The notes under the pieces are model-generated. The model did no database searches and had not been told where the DNA came from. It saw only the letters and a program-made list of their open reading frames with translations. A program made the translations under genes and the position numbers. Positions 11,436 through 28,936 of a DNA stretch of 64,000 nucleotides are shown in pieces. Source of the DNA: Adineta vaga (taxonomy: Eukaryota > Rotifera). The stretch's first letter is position 1. The number at the start of each line of letters is the position of its first letter. The stretch spans positions 12,028,001-12,092,000 of the forward strand of contig CP075492.1 of assembly GCA_021613535.1 (NCBI GenBank). The letters run 5' to 3'.

Positions 11436-12258
11436 GTTGAAAATGAATAATATGTCTATATGTTTGTAGAATGTATGGAAGCATTTAAATAGAAAGAAGA
11501 GAAATATGAGAATGATGTAGAATTTTCTTTTCTTAATTGTTCATGGATTAGAATGAAATAACAACTGAATGAAAGACGATAAGGACTTGAGGACAGAACT
11601 AAAACGTGAGATATTAACAGTGCAAAAGTTCTTTATAATCAGTGAATGACGTTCATAAAGTTACACTTTAAAAAAATCAGGATTATGGAACATGAAATGT
11701 AGGAGGCTTTTGTTTTTCATCGGGAATATTTTCATTTTGAATCTGAATAAAAATGGTATCACATTATGAATGGTCTATTTTTTAAAGTTTTTCGTTGTTG
11801 TATATCAGTCATTTTTAGATTCATGATAATGTGAGAGACTTGTTCTTTAAGAATCCTTCTTAATCACAAGTTGTGTTAGAGTATTACGTGCAGATTTTAG
11901 TCAAAGAATAGAAGATAATACCCTGAAGATGATGTGAGTAGGTTTAATGTTTTTTTCACTCTAAACACTTGCACACGCAAATAAATGCAACGAATTAGCA
12001 GTTTGAAGAACAATTCCTCATAAAAATCAGTCAAAGTCAAAATTACAATACTAGTCTATTATTACCTAGAAATTTTACACTTCAGCTGACTTAAATTAAT
12101 GTCGTATATCAAATCTATCGTGACATCATCGGAAATTACTGATGACATATACTCTCACTATCGATCTTCTCATTTACGTGAAGGTCTATATTAAATATGA
12201 GAAAGTAATAGGTTAGCGTGACAAAAGATAAATGTCCAAGAGCAAAACTTAAAAAATT
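11436..12258. other. gene-free stretch
   Basis: Divergent-side flank of the GPCR gene and 3' flank of the methyltransferase gene. No coding signal was seen. Confidence 0.5.
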
Positions 12259-13146
12259 TTATTTATATTTCATTGCTTCGATAATAAATAAAATTGATGC
12301 GGCATATATTTGATTTGTATTGCATGCTTCCATATATCGTTTTTGGAAATCTTGACTTTCTTCGTCAGTTAAAACACCTTTAGACACTAACATTTCTCCC
12401 ATACCTTTCAATTTAATCCAATCTTTATCTTGACTTGCTAGAAATTGACCTGTCTGTAGAAAAGCTGTTGGATTGGAACCTTTTATTTCGAAACCCATGT
12501 TTGGTAAAAGAAATTGTAGACGAATACCAGTTCCACCATCTCTTCGATTCGGTAAAACAGTATCATATGTTTTAATCAAAGTTTCATCCGAACTATAAAG
12601 ATTTCCACCACCACCTTCCAATGTAATTAATCGACCATTTACTTTCAATACTCGATGTATTTCTACTAAAGCTTTCGAAAGATCAACATGTTGAAGTGTA
12701 ATATCGGATCGAACGATATCGAATGTATTATCATTAAATTCCATTTGAAGAATATCACCACGTACAATCTGAATAGTTACTTTCGATGATAGATGATCTT
12801 TTTCTTTATTATATAATGTTTTTGCTTCTTCAATTAATGTCGAATTTTGATCAAGACCTGTAATAGATACAGTTTTACCTAGTCGAGTAGCTTCTTTGCC
12901 TACGAACATTAAATCAATTCCTAAACCACAGCCAATATCAAGAATTTTGATTTCGTCCGTATTTTCAAATTGATCCAGTTTCATTATTTGTATAACACGT
13001 TGTTTAGCTTCAACCCATTCAGGTGATAAACGTTGTCGAGATAAATGTTCGACAAGATCTAATTTTAATCCAGATGGTAAAAGATTTTTATCATCTTTCC
13101 AAACATTACTAAAATCTTCAGTAGAGAGTTTTTTATTTTCTGTCAT
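12259..13146 (-). CDS. class I SAM-dependent methyltransferase (UbiE-like fold)
   Basis: An intronless 295-residue protein. Motif I is ILDIGCGLGIDLMFVG (glycine-rich SAM loop); the acidic end of beta2 is ITGLDQNS; motif II is RGDILQMEFNDNTFDIVRSD, and post-II LQHVDLSKALVEIHRVLKVNGRLI is typical of the UbiE/methyltransferase-11/25 group. The C-terminal third is an extra helical region, seen in small-molecule methyltransferases. The substrate cannot be told from sequence. The lack of introns, in a window where most genes have many, and the bacterial/fungal style of the core make horizontal acquisition possible but unproven. The start gives a normal hydrophilic N-terminus; no signal peptide is seen, so it is probably cytosolic. 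Confidence 0.85.
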   Translation of the reverse strand: MTENKKLSTEDFSNVWKDDKNLLPSGLKLDLVEHLSRQRLSPEWVEAKQRVIQIMKLDQFENTDEIKILDIGCGLGIDLMFVGKEATRLGKTVSITGLDQNSTLIEEAKTLYNKEKDHLSSKVTIQIVRGDILQMEFNDNTFDIVRSDITLQHVDLSKALVEIHRVLKVNGRLITLEGGGGNLYSSDETLIKTYDTVLPNRRDGGTGIRLQFLLPNMGFEIKGSNPTAFLQTGQFLASQDKDWIKLKGMGEMLVSKGVLTDEESQDFQKRYMEACNTNQIYAASILFIIEAMKYK

Positions 13147-13691
13147 TATATTTTACATAAAAACAATGACAATGTCATTGGTTTAAATCCTATTATAAGC
13201 AGACAAATATTTGCTTATTGATATAGCAGGATGAATAACAACATTTACGTCAAAAGATGAGCATTATGATCACATCAAGAAAACAATATTAGGTCAAATT
13301 TTTTTTGCCCATAACCTTTGTTTTATGATAAAGGCCAACAAGTAGAGATTAAGTTCGAAATTCTAGACAGTAATTATCTAATTGAAAGGTATATTTAGAA
13401 ACCAAAAATAAAGTTATTAGATGTAGAAAGAAAATTAATAATGAGAGATTCGATTATATCATCTCATTTACTCATCTCTAGAGATTGTTATTTGCAGTGC
13501 TAGGATTGGATGAGATGAGACTAACTAATAATAGTAAATGTTATTTATTATACTATTGATTTACCGACTCTTTAATAGCAGACTTTGCATGTCTTCGAAT
13601 AAATTCGCATGTCATTTAATAGATGCTTGAGTTTGAGCGCTAAACAATATTGAGATTTGATAAATTCTTTGATGGATGAATTAATGAATGA
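13147..13691. other. gene-free stretch
   Basis: Divergent spacer between the methyltransferase gene and the small coiled-coil gene. A short AATG tetranucleotide run lies just before the start at 13692. Confidence 0.5.
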
Positions 13692-14105
13692 ATGAATGAT
13701 AATTCAGTCAAACCGATTTCAATTACAGATGACTGGTTCATTACACAATCATTCATTTTTCCTGAATATTTTTCTTCTTCAGTTAACCTTTCTGAAGAAT
13801 TGATTCATTGTGTACAGTTTGAACAAGAAGAATATGATAGGTTAGTACAGAAATATCAACAAACGATTGAATTGTTAAATCAACGTGAACAAGAAATGTC
13901 GGAAAGACTAATTATTTTAAGAGAATTCTATGAAAAATTAATGAAAATTAATCAAACCAATTCCATGAAAGATCTTTTGAATAGTTCAATGTGGAATCAT
14001 CTCCATAAAATGACCGATGATTTAGAAACTTTATGTTCGAAAATGATTCATACAAATAATCAAGAGAATTTATTCATATTTACTAACAATATCTTAAATA
14101 AATGA
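13692..14105 (+). CDS. small coiled-coil protein, function unknown
   Basis: An uninterrupted 137-residue frame with a long predicted helix at about residues 40-80 (FEQEEYDRLVQKYQQTIELL and on, rich in E, Q, L, K in heptad-like spacing), then a second helical part ending in an Asn-rich tail. No signal peptide, TM segment or known domain was recognised. Codon use resembles neighbouring genes, and composition looks protein-like, not random. The ATG at 13692 sits in an ATGAATGAATG run, so the precise start is uncertain. It could be a small cytoskeletal or centrosomal protein, but no function can be given. Confidence 0.5.
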   Translation: MNDNSVKPISITDDWFITQSFIFPEYFSSSVNLSEELIHCVQFEQEEYDRLVQKYQQTIELLNQREQEMSERLIILREFYEKLMKINQTNSMKDLLNSSMWNHLHKMTDDLETLCSKMIHTNNQENLFIFTNNILNK

Positions 14106-15106
14106 TTCGCTTTCTGTTCTATTCTCAAATGTACCGAACAAACTTTACTTTTTGTTCATTCCTCGAAAAAGCTCCCTTGTTTAAATCTTTCATGTTAGGA
14201 AAAAACATTTCCGATATTTTCTCAAAATCTATTTAAAATCTTATCCAAAGACATTATATATATATATTTAATCGATCTAACGGTCTTTTCTTTAATCCAC
14301 ATGAATGCATACTGTTGTTCGGTTAGAAAGCATCTTATAATATAAGAGACTTTAGTCTCATCGAAAGACATGCACTCAAATCGCTCTCTATGAAAAGAAC
14401 TGCTCTTAAATATCGAGTCACGAGAGATAATAGACTGACATAGGTTGAAAGGTATGCCGCGAAGAAGACAATTCATCAGTTTTGATATATATTTAACTCT
14501 CCGATATTATTTAGAAAAAACAATACTACAGAGAAATTAATCTATACGGTGAATGTGATATTCATTTGTCTCATAGGAAGTAAAACAAAAGTTAAACAAA
14601 ACTAATCTATTATTCTTTCATTTATTTATTTCTGTATATATTCGATGTTAAATAAGAAGATTAGAATAAATATGATTATTCATTTTGACTTCTCTTTTTT
14701 AGTCAAAAACAGGTTGATTTGAATATGATTAAATATCTATATCTCATATTAATTTCTTTGTTTGTTTGCTTTCTTTTGAAAACAAATGGATATAATAGTG
14801 AAAAGAGTTATTGATGTTTCAGCAGAAAATAATCTCTCTATATTCTTTTTTTTTCCATATCAATGAGAATCAAGCAAAAAGATATTTCATAGTTTCCTCC
14901 TCCGTCTTTTTCTATCTTTCTCTCTCTCTCTCTTATATCTTCTAAACATGGAACATCTTCTCATTTATCTATTTTTCATCTGATTAGTCAAATTAATTCC
15001 TGTTCATATTTTTGTTTTCTATTGCAACTTTTACTTTTGATCAATATTTAGATAAATCATTTCTCATTTCTCATTTTTATCCCCAAAGAGAAAACCAATA
15101 CAAGCA
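14106..15106. other. gene-free stretch with pyrimidine tract
   Basis: No supported gene. It holds a CT-rich tract near 14895-14935 (TCTCTCTCTC) and a small TA run near 14253-14268. It is the 5' flank of the 8-cysteine protein gene. Confidence 0.5.
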
Positions 15107-15646
15107 ATGTTCAAACAATTGATATTATTTCTCTCATTGATTCATTTAATGCAATGCCTTTCTACACGAAGTAACAGTAAGTCGAACATATGTCACCTAT
15201 ACACTCGGGCATTCTTCTAATCGAAAGTTGTAACATGCAATCTTTGACTTTTTCTAATGTTCTGATTTAGTTTGGTGGAGTCGACGTAATGATGAAATAC
15301 CGAAAGATTGTGACATTGAATTTACAAATGAAAATCCATCATTAGAAGCGAAAATTTGTGGTAAAAAATATGCTTTGCAAAACGTTCTCGTCGAATTATT
15401 TCTTTAGGTTATTGTTTTGCTAAATGTCAACAAAGCTTTGCTGCTTGTCTCTTGGCTCAAATGAATAACGTTGTCGATGGTTCAATAGATTTTTGCCAAG
15501 AAAAATCTTCTCAATGTGAAAAACGATGTTTTCATGACAAACGAACAAGTCGAATAGCTGAAGCAAATTGGGCAAAAGTTGTTCAAATCTTACAACAATT
15601 TCATAGTTATACACCATCCCAAGATGGTGCGAAAAAAGATCAATAG
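15107..15646 (+). CDS. small secreted cysteine-rich protein
   Basis: There are three exons: 15107-15176, 15271-15360 and 15408-15646. All GT..AG junctions keep frame. The product is about 132 residues. A signal peptide (MFKQLILFLSLIHLMQCLS) is followed by a mature chain with eight cysteines: KDC, ICG, GYC, AKC, AACL, FC, QCE and RCF. Eight cysteines in a short secreted chain suggest four disulphides, compatible with a helical disulphide-rich fold. The last 30 residues are hydrophilic. I do not recognise the family. Its neighbours give no functional hint. It might be a secreted effector, hormone-like or structural factor; none of these is supported. Confidence 0.7.
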
Positions 15647-15825
15647 AAAACTAATATGATACAGTAAACTTTATTTTGTTCGTCTGTAAAATTTTCCTCA
15701 CTCCCTGATTAAAATAAAATAAAAAACAACAAAGCTAACATGCAAAATTCATTTTAATTGAATAACTCGATAACATATGTCGTTATAAGAAGATAAATAT
15801 AGCAGATAACATTAAAAAAAATCTT

Positions 15826-17614
15826 TCAACTGATATTCGGTTGAACTAAAACACGACTATAAACTTTTTCAATGGCTAATTTCATTGCCGATGATAGATC
15901 GGATAGATCATAAGTTGGACCCATAACTTCATCATATGGATATTTATTGATTGTTTTCTCAAGAAAATCAACTGCTTGATCCAAATGTCGAGGAGCATAA
16001 TTATGAATACCTGTGAGTGCGTATTTTTTCAAAAGAAAAGAAGCTTAGACTTTCTTTTATACTCATATTTTCTTTTACCTTTGATTGTAAGACATTTTCG
16101 TATAATCTGTTCACCAGTTATATTTAGATCAGAATGAGGATGAACCATTCCAAGAAAAAGATATAATCCGCCTGGTTTTAATAATCGAATGCCGTCATTA
16201 ACAACACTCGATACTCCACATACCTAAGATAATGTTTTATGAAGTAAATGATAACGACAAAGAAAATGAAATTTACTTCAACAACAACATCAATTTTATT
16301 TGTTTCTTCGACAAGAATTTCATCTAAACAAAAATAGAAGAAAAAGTGTACGTTGTCATATTCAATGTCTCGTAACTCATTCCATTGATAATGTAAGAAA
16401 TAGTGCATATGACTAGGACATGCTTATTTCTTCGAGCAAGAAGTTTTTGGAAGAATGAAATGTGCAAGAAGAAGAAGAACAAAACACAAAAACACCGAGC
16501 AAAACAACATGATAGCAATCGAATAAAAATTAAGATTGAATAGTACTTCGCCTGTCTGAACGAGGAGAAAAGCAAAAGAAATCATATTAATTTTATTTTG
16601 ATTAGCATCGATTATTATCACACTCAAATTTACCATTATAAAGTGGTATACCACCAAAACGATCAATGAATTCAGAACGACGAATACGTGTCCCTGAACA
16701 ATACACGATATCATATCCGAGTTCGCGAAGTGCTGCGGATGTATATAGACCTAATATCCCATCACCCTATGTAATCACACGGATAAAAACGAAATTATTA
16801 GACAATAAGAAAATCATTCCCTTTCGACTAGTCACAAAATTTTCAAGGTTTCTTCATTGTATTCTACTTAATTCAACATACTTGAACAAAAGCTCGTCCA
16901 TTTTTAACTTTTGGTACATATTCCATTGCACACATTGTTGTAGCTAGTGAACAATTGATTGGTGCTGCACATCGATCGGATATAATATCCGGTATTTTCA
17001 CCACATGTGTACCACGTCGAAGAATAATATATGATGCATAACAACCATTAAAACCTGATCCATCACTTAATTTTGCATGTCCATACTAAATAATTTGCAA
17101 AAGAAAATTAAATCACAAGAAATATTTAAAAATTCACCTTACTTTAAATAATTTAGTACATTTTTGATTCAATCCTTTTAAACAAAATTCACATTTATTA
17201 CAACAATCTGCAACTGAAAATGTTAAACGATCGCCTTCAGACAAATCACTTTCAGGTCGCCGATGATTTACAACTTCAACAACAGCTTCATGGCCCAAGA
17301 CGCTTCAATTAAAATACATTAAAACAATAATGTATTCAACCTGAAAAACAAATAATTACCTTGGTGTTGGTTCAATTCGTTGACCTGTAATTGTATGGAC
17401 ATCACTCATACATATTGAGGCAAGCCGAACCTATATATTTTCTTTTATCAGATAAGACAAATTACTCGAGATATAGATTTACTTTCACAAGTATTTCTCC
17501 AGGGGCCAATTCTGGTAATGGTACTATTTCAGCTGTAAATATTTCTGAAGAATTGGTACCATTAAAAATCGTACGTGCACCTAAGATAGGAATTGTATCT
17601 TGATCGCGTATCAT
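15826..17614 (-). CDS. zinc-dependent alcohol dehydrogenase (MDR), bacterial phosphonate-cluster type
   Basis: About seven minus-strand exons starting at 17614 encode a medium-chain dehydrogenase. The catalytic-zinc region includes CMSDVHTITG and PSVLGHEAVVEV. The structural-zinc cluster is CCNKCEFCLKGLNQKCTKLF. NCSLATTMCAMEYV and the nucleotide fold GDGILGLYTSAALRELGYDI follow. The C-terminal IHNYAPRHLDQAVDFLEKT block and the KCTKLFKYGHA sequence resemble the bacterial group annotated as putative phosphonate-catabolism-associated alcohol dehydrogenases. The coenzyme loop is GDGILGL where GxGxxG is usual. The gene has acquired or kept several 45-60 bp introns and is divergent from FAK with 195 bp between start codons. 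The substrate is unknown. A horizontally acquired origin is an inference from family resemblance. Confidence 0.8.
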
Positions 17615-17809
17615 TATTTCTGCATTAAGTAAGTATTACTTACAGTTACCGATCGTATAATTAATCCATGAACGTATAAAATTGACTAACGATAGAGGTC
17701 ATTATTCGAATTTATTTACGTATCAATGGTGTAGATATGAACGAATAGAAATACCAGCTTAAATATTTGATTGATTGATTGATTGATCGTTCATTTAGGC
17801 GTTGATAAT
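17615..17809. promoter_or_regulatory. compact divergent promoter between ADH and FAK genes
   Basis: A 195-bp spacer between two start codons on opposite strands. It contains a TTGA tetranucleotide run at about 17767-17785 and an acceptor-like TTTAG at 17794-17798, 11 nt before the FAK ATG. Confidence 0.45.
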
Positions 17810-21380
<3,571 letters not shown>

Positions 21381-21679
21381 TCTTTACATTCCTTCATGTA
21401 TATTATATTTCGAGAAACGAAAACAAAAAAAACATAATGTCTTTCAATGGAAATTCATCGAAGAACAGTGATCATCGAATAAAATCAAGAAAAGCTTGTT
21501 GTACATTTTTGCTAATATTTCTTTTATCTAGAATTTCTTACATTGTTATTTTCATGATATGTAGAATAAAATAAAATCGAATTCAATGAAAGTTGTTTTG
21601 CGCTCCATCAATTTCCATTAACTTTTTGGATAACATATCCTTAGCAACGAAGCAATAAAGTAATCAAACATTTTGAAGG

Positions 21680-22706
21680 ATGAATGTACATTCATTATGT
21701 AATGATATTGAACAATTTCTTCAACAAACGGATCAAAATTCGAAAAATCAATTTCTAAATTGGTTAAAATCTCGTTTTCATGTATCAACTGATCGAAAAA
21801 ATGAATGTTTACCTTTGGAAAAGATCGAAAAATCTGTAATTAATACATCACAATTATTTGTATGTCAATGTGGTCATCGTTATTCACTTCGTCTTGCTAT
21901 GACAGATGATTGTCATGAACAACCGACACATTCGACGCGATTTTATCTTTGTACGAAATGTCAAATTCATTTACATACGCGTGAAATCTTTCTTAAACAT
22001 TATTCAATGCATCAACGTGGATATTTGTTTTGTAAAAGTTGTTCACAATTTTATAATAATGAACAAATGAAATTTCATGATTGTCAGCAACAAAAAATTG
22101 ATGAATTACAAAGTCTCGAACAATTAATTCCGCCAGATACGAATGAACAAGAACACGATTCAAATCCGATAGGTTTGATCGAATTAAAATTCTCCTATCA
22201 GAATCTATTTTAGAAATTGTTTGCAGATTTGATGAATAATCAGGATACATCCAATTCAACACGTATAGCTCATCTTGGTTTACCGAAATTAACTGATTCT
22301 ATAACTGAAATACGACAACCCGATGGTAAACGACAATTTCGTTGTCCAATTTGTTCAAATTCTTATGTAAATCGATCAGGTCTCAATCGACATTATATTA
22401 CACATAGTTCGCAAGATTTATGGAAAGTTGGTTCGTAGAAAAACTATCATTTTATATCTCAAATTTCAATTTCTTTTAGAATGTCAATATTGCGGTAAAC
22501 GTTATTCACGAAAAGATTCTTTGAAACATCATATAAAAACTCAACATGCACATATGATTTTGTCTGATAAAACGTTCTATCAACATTCGAATGAGAAATT
22601 ATTTCAATCTTATCTTAAATTATCGTCGAATTCATTTGATATTGATTCAAAATTATCAAATGAGAAAGATCAAATAGAGCATGATGATGTTGTTTTAATC
22701 AATTGA
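21680..22706 (+). CDS. C2H2 zinc-finger protein
   Basis: There are three exons: 21680 to about 22170, about 22227-22430, and about 22479-22706. Introns are about 50 bp with in-frame junctions. The N-terminal half has degenerate zinc-finger-like cysteine/histidine pairs (CQCGHRYS, CTKCQIHLHTREIFLKHYSMH, CKSCSQFYNNEQMKFHDC). Two standard C2H2 fingers follow: CPICSNSYVNRSGLNRHYITH and CQYCGKRYSRKDSLKHHIKTQH. The second is split by the intron just before its first Cys. The rest is acidic and hydrophilic. It is likely a nuclear DNA-binding protein, but two fingers are too few to name a family. It lies 300 bp downstream of FAK on the same strand, with AATAAA-like signals between. Confidence 0.8.
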
Positions 22707-23367
22707 AATACAAACTTTTTTTTTCCGTCTGAAAGAAAACAAACATAACTATCTAAATAGTAATTACCTTGATAGTTCTTTATCTACAGAACTGTTAATT
22801 TGAGTGAAACTTTTATCGAGAAAATCTTTTTTCAATTCTATAAAATATGTCAAAGACCAATCGATTACACTTGAAGTGTCATCATTCGCAAGTAGTTTAT
22901 TAAGTGTTCTAACATCTAGACATAACAGTACGATGATTGTAATCTTTCCTGTAATTTCTATTTGTGTTTCAGAGACATGGATAAGTCATCTTTCTTTACT
23001 CAAGACTTCAATTTTTTTTCTTCAAATGAAAAATCTAATTGATTACCATAGTTTATATTATTAAAACAAGACATGTCTTTGTCGTTGTTATATTATAAAG
23101 TTTGTATGTTTGATTGGTAGCTACCGTGGAAACGAAACAGAATAAGAAAAATAAATATAATAAACTGTAGAAAAAAGGCACCATTCGTGACTGTAGAGGA
23201 AAGAAGAAGAAGAAGAAGGGAAAAAAATCAAATCAAAAGTAACAATAACAACACTTCATCAGATTTAAATTTTTCAATGTCAATGCTTATTTTTTTTCTT
23301 CAGGCAATCACTGAATAGTTTGTAAAAAAAAGAAAAGAAACGCCCGAGAGAAAGTTAATTAAGGACA
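22707..23367. other. gene-free stretch
   Basis: Spacer between two plus-strand genes. It holds a GAA-rich run near 23198-23217. The frame at 22804-23064 has no recognisable content. Confidence 0.5.
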
Positions 23368-25134
23368 ATGAGTACAGCAACTATCTTATCTATTGGTCAT
23401 CATTTAACAACAACAATGTGTTCTCAATGTAGTTCTATGGCACATTTTCAATGTATAGATCATTGTAAAGAAGTTTTCTGTGGAAAATGTAGTGTTAAAC
23501 ATCGTCTTGCCGTTACGAAACAGATGGATGATTTAACTGAAAAATTAAAACGTTGTAAAATCGATCCAATTACAACTCATGATGAAATTGATGCGAATTT
23601 TTTACGTTCATCACAACAAACAATCAAACGAACACGTGACACAGTTAATAATTTAATTGCTGAACTTCAACAACGTGAAGAAACAATAATAAAACAAATC
23701 GAATATGGTTTAGAACTTCGACGAAAAGAACGAGAAAAACGTACTGAGTAAGGCAGAACTTTGTTCAAAAAAGTAAACATAGATTTCTAATCAATTATTA
23801 ATGATTTAGTTCAGCATTATTAACAAGCGAAGAAGCTATTGATTACACTCAATTACTTAAAGAATGTCTTAAACAAGATCAATTACTTCATGATGAAACT
23901 ATGATTAATATTCAACATCGTTTAGATGCTCGAAATGCACTTGGACAATCAGCATCAGAAGCTAAAAATCCATTGGTAGAAACGGGAAAATTTGAACCAG
24001 AAAAACTACTTCATCTTCGTTATGCACCTCGAGCTGAATCTTCGCAAGGAAAAGTTCAGACAATGAATAGTACAAAAGTAACTGTTCGTTTGGGTAAATA
24101 TAAACAATTTCAGAGTCCATTACAAGGTACTTTCTCTGTTGGTAAACATCCAACAGCTGTATCATTAAATGATCGTTATGTTGAAACGTTCTTTTGTCGT
24201 CGAACACCAGGCAATAGTTTAATTTTACTTAGTACAACAGCAATTGATCTTGTTAATCGTGGTTCAGGTGTTGAATTAAGTGTTCGTCTATCAAAGATAT
24301 TAGGTACAACAAAAGATAAATTATTAGCTGGAACTTGGTGTGAATATTCTCAACGATTAATACTTGTTGGTAATCATCGAATGTATTTTTATGATTTTCA
24401 AGGACAAGAACATGCACGAAAATTTCGTTGTCAACCATCACATGGAGATCCAGGAAATACACCAAGATTTATTGATTGTGCACATAATGGTACAATATTT
24501 TATGGTAAAAAAAATTGTTCATGTTTCACATCAATGGATCTTTTTCCTTTTTCTTTAAGCTTATAAATCTGGTATGGATTCATATACAATCGAAAAACAT
24601 GTGAGTCCATTGCCATTATTAAAAGAACCTGTCGATTCTATGGATGAAAATACGCGCTATTTTTTTCAAACAAAACAAACTGCAACTATCAATGGTCGTA
24701 TGGCAGCTATGTGTGTTACACATAATCGTATTGCTATTATTTATCGTCGATTTCTTTCAGAAAAATACGTTGAACATTATCTTTGCTTTTTCGATCATAA
24801 TTTTCATCGTTTAAATGGTGAAAATGATATTCTATTACCATCTGATATTAAATGGGTTACCGCAATAACATCGTATGGAAATGATGGACAATATCTTCTT
24901 TGTGATCCTCGTGGTCAACAATTATTATTCTATCGAATAACTGAAGGCTTTCTTACACGTCGATTTCGTACCGGTGCGATTAATGCATGTTGTTTGACAG
25001 ATGGGAAACTTGTTTTATGGTTACAGAAACAATATGCAAGTTCACCAACAGGAAAACTTCATTTTATTACGGCACCACATTTAGATGAACCAGCACATGT
25101 TCCGAAATCTTTTCCATTATTGAAACAGAAATGA
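23368..25134 (+). CDS. B-box-type zinc-finger protein with coiled coil and propeller-like C-terminus
   Basis: Three exons (23368 to about 23748, about 23810-24505, about 24560-25134) encode roughly 560 residues. Residues about 17-47 form a single B-box-type zinc finger: CSQCSSMAHFQCIDHCKEVFCGKCSVKH. A long helical coiled-coil region follows (TEKLKRCKID, NLIAELQQREETIIKQIEYG). The C-terminal 400 residues are rich in short beta-strand segments such as LLAGTWCEYSQRLILVGNHR and YLLCDPRGQQLLFYR, suggesting a WD/NHL-like beta-propeller. There is no RING finger, so it is TRIM-like without the E3 module. Bdelloid genomes carry many such B-box proteins, and a second lies at 41838-43235. The function is unknown. 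Confidence 0.75.
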
Positions 25135-26612
25135 GTTTATACATGTATTTTTTGTATTGAAGGAAGAATGTTTCTGAATGAGAGAATGTAAAAGAACTAA
25201 AATAACCAGCAATTGTGTGTATTTTCATTGATTAAATATAATTTTCGATTTGTTTTTTAAAAAAAAAAGAAAGAAAAGATAAATGCATACTAATGAAGTT
25301 TCTTCAAACAATAATTTTCATCCCTCGATTTTGATTTGAATTAATGTGCTAAAACAGAATGAGAACTTTTGACATCCATCGAAAATAAATCTTCGAACTC
25401 ATCGTATTTTTCATTATTTATTCTTTCTAATAAAACCTTTTTCTTTTATATTCATATTGTTATTCTTATGCTTTCTCAGTACTTCACCTTTTTAGTCAGT
25501 CAAGTGTTTACTTGATTTTTAAACTAAAAAGACTGACTACATTCATACTATCTGCAAGTATGTTTCTTTAGCCTATTTTTTTCCGTAGGAAATGATTTGT
25601 ATAAAAACCGTCCTTCCTGTCCTTCCTATATGATCAATACTTTCTTTTTTCCTCTCGCCCTTCGTCGAAAAATAAAGTCTTCATACGCCTAGTAATCGAA
25701 GGCTGAATAAGATCGTCACTATCGGTTTTCGGCAGGTAGTAAACATATAGACACGGTGACGTTAACACACCTTCTTCAACACTTTCTGCATCACTGCACA
25801 TGCATTAATTTTCGACAAGCATCAATCTATTTCAATCATATCTTTATGAGAAAAAAACAATGTTTTTTTTTAAATTTTATTTCATCGATTGCATTAGAAA
25901 TCAACGAATAGTTCTCTCATTTTTCTTTCGTAAAGCATCGAAAAAGAATTATTCGGATTCTATTAAATGTACTTTTCTTCGGTACTTTATTTTTTCTCGT
26001 ACAAAAACAAGAGCAAAAAAGAAAACAAAGAGTAGAAGAACTTTTTTATATCACTATGTAAGTAGCGTACATTCATTTCTTTATTTACTAGGTAAAATTA
26101 ACATATTTCTATCTGTATAATCCTTTCGTCAGATATATATTTACGTCTTTTTATTGAGAAAATCTTTTAGGATTGGTATTCGACTTTTTGTTACTAAGAA
26201 AAGAAAAAAACCTTCATAGCAAATGTTTTTTTGTACAGAAACGAATCTGCCGGGCTATTAGTAATGCGATGATCGATTTTTTTTTCAAAAATCTAAGGTA
26301 ATGGCAAGAGGAGAAGAGAAAAAGAAAAATATATGTGTGATTGTTTGTATTATCATGATAAATCTAAAGAAGCGATTACAAAAAGGAACAAGAGATAACT
26401 ATTACGCTTGACTAGTAATTATTATTTTGTCGTTCTTAATATGATGCTTTTTTTCTGCACGAGAGGTACATATATACCTGTTCCTTTACTTCTTCTACAC
26501 TTCAGTATATATATATATATATATGTATATGTACTTGTAGAACACATTTTATTTTGTATTTACTTATACATCGTCAACGATATATACATATATATTTGGC
26601 TATTGAATCGCG
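25135..26612. other. gene-free stretch, likely KLF upstream region
   Basis: About 1.5 kb without a supported gene. It contains poly-A/T runs and a TA run at about 26502-26525. It may include 5' non-coding exons of the KLF gene. Confidence 0.5.
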
Positions 26613-27865
<1,253 letters not shown>

Positions 27866-28936
27866 AACAAATTAGAATAGCATGAACTAGTATTCTTGTT
27901 CTGTTTGTTTTTGTATAATATGTAAAGCACAACAACAATGACAAGTTTTTTTTCTATTTCTAAAATATTTTGTTGCCTGTGATATAAATTTCTATTTAAA
28001 TATCAGATTCATCTTTATGTTTGGAAGTTGTTATTATTATAATTAAAGGAAAACCTCGGGCAATTTTATTCATCTAATAGCATTGTGAGGGTATCCATCA
28101 AAAGACCTATAAACGCACGTATTCATTCGTTATTTTCACAGATGATAAATATGATCTTATCGTCTAGAATAAATTAGACTTTTGTACCTACATCGCAGTC
28201 TGAAATATGACTACTAATAATCCAAAGTTTCTTTCGTTGATTGTCATTACAGATACATAAGTAATAATATCACGGTGAGATTGTTCTATATATATATATA
28301 TATACTAATTATGAAGATGACTTAGAAATCTCATGTGACTAGATCGAATGAGAGGTAATATTTATGTAGTTGGAAAACCTACCATAAAAATTCATGTTAT
28401 ATATGAAAACTAGTACTGTGAAAGAAATGTTGTATTTGTCTAATGAATGTTTATCATTCACAATTTCTATTCGACTAATATAGAAAAATATTGACCTTTT
28501 TTCCAACAATGTCTGTCATAGTTCGTGGTAAAGCATTACTAAATTGTTGGTAATGATATATCGAGTCGATTTGTTACGGTCTGTATGGAAAGGAAGAAGG
28601 GCGGAAGGCAAGGTTTCAATTTGTCCCACCTACCTATACCTCGACACTCCTTGGAAATCGCGGTCTAAGACAAAGATAACGATCATGAACGATTCAATGA
28701 TAATTCATGGACAATTTTCCAAAATAAAATATAATACGTTGATTGAAATTGAACAGAACATAAGTATTTTAAACTTTATTCCATCGATTGTCGCTACTCT
28801 ACACAGATAGAATAAATAACAGATTTTGTATTTTTATTTCTTCTAATCATATAATAGTAAACTTTATTCTTTCGTTCTTCTACATTTTTATTTATCTTAT
28901 CTTTTATTATTTCAACAAATGTTTTAACAAACAAAA
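27866..28936. other. gene-free stretch
   Basis: About 1.1 kb with no supported gene. A TA run lies at about 28287-28304. The frame at 28544-28810 shows no domain. Confidence 0.5.

Noticed and set aside
25860-26120. 86-residue Phe/Lys-rich frame upstream of the KLF gene
   Set aside because: Translation of T-rich/A-rich intergenic DNA; no start or splice context.
28544-28810. 88-residue frame before the psuG-psuK gene
   Set aside because: No homology, no splice or start context, composition like intergenic DNA.
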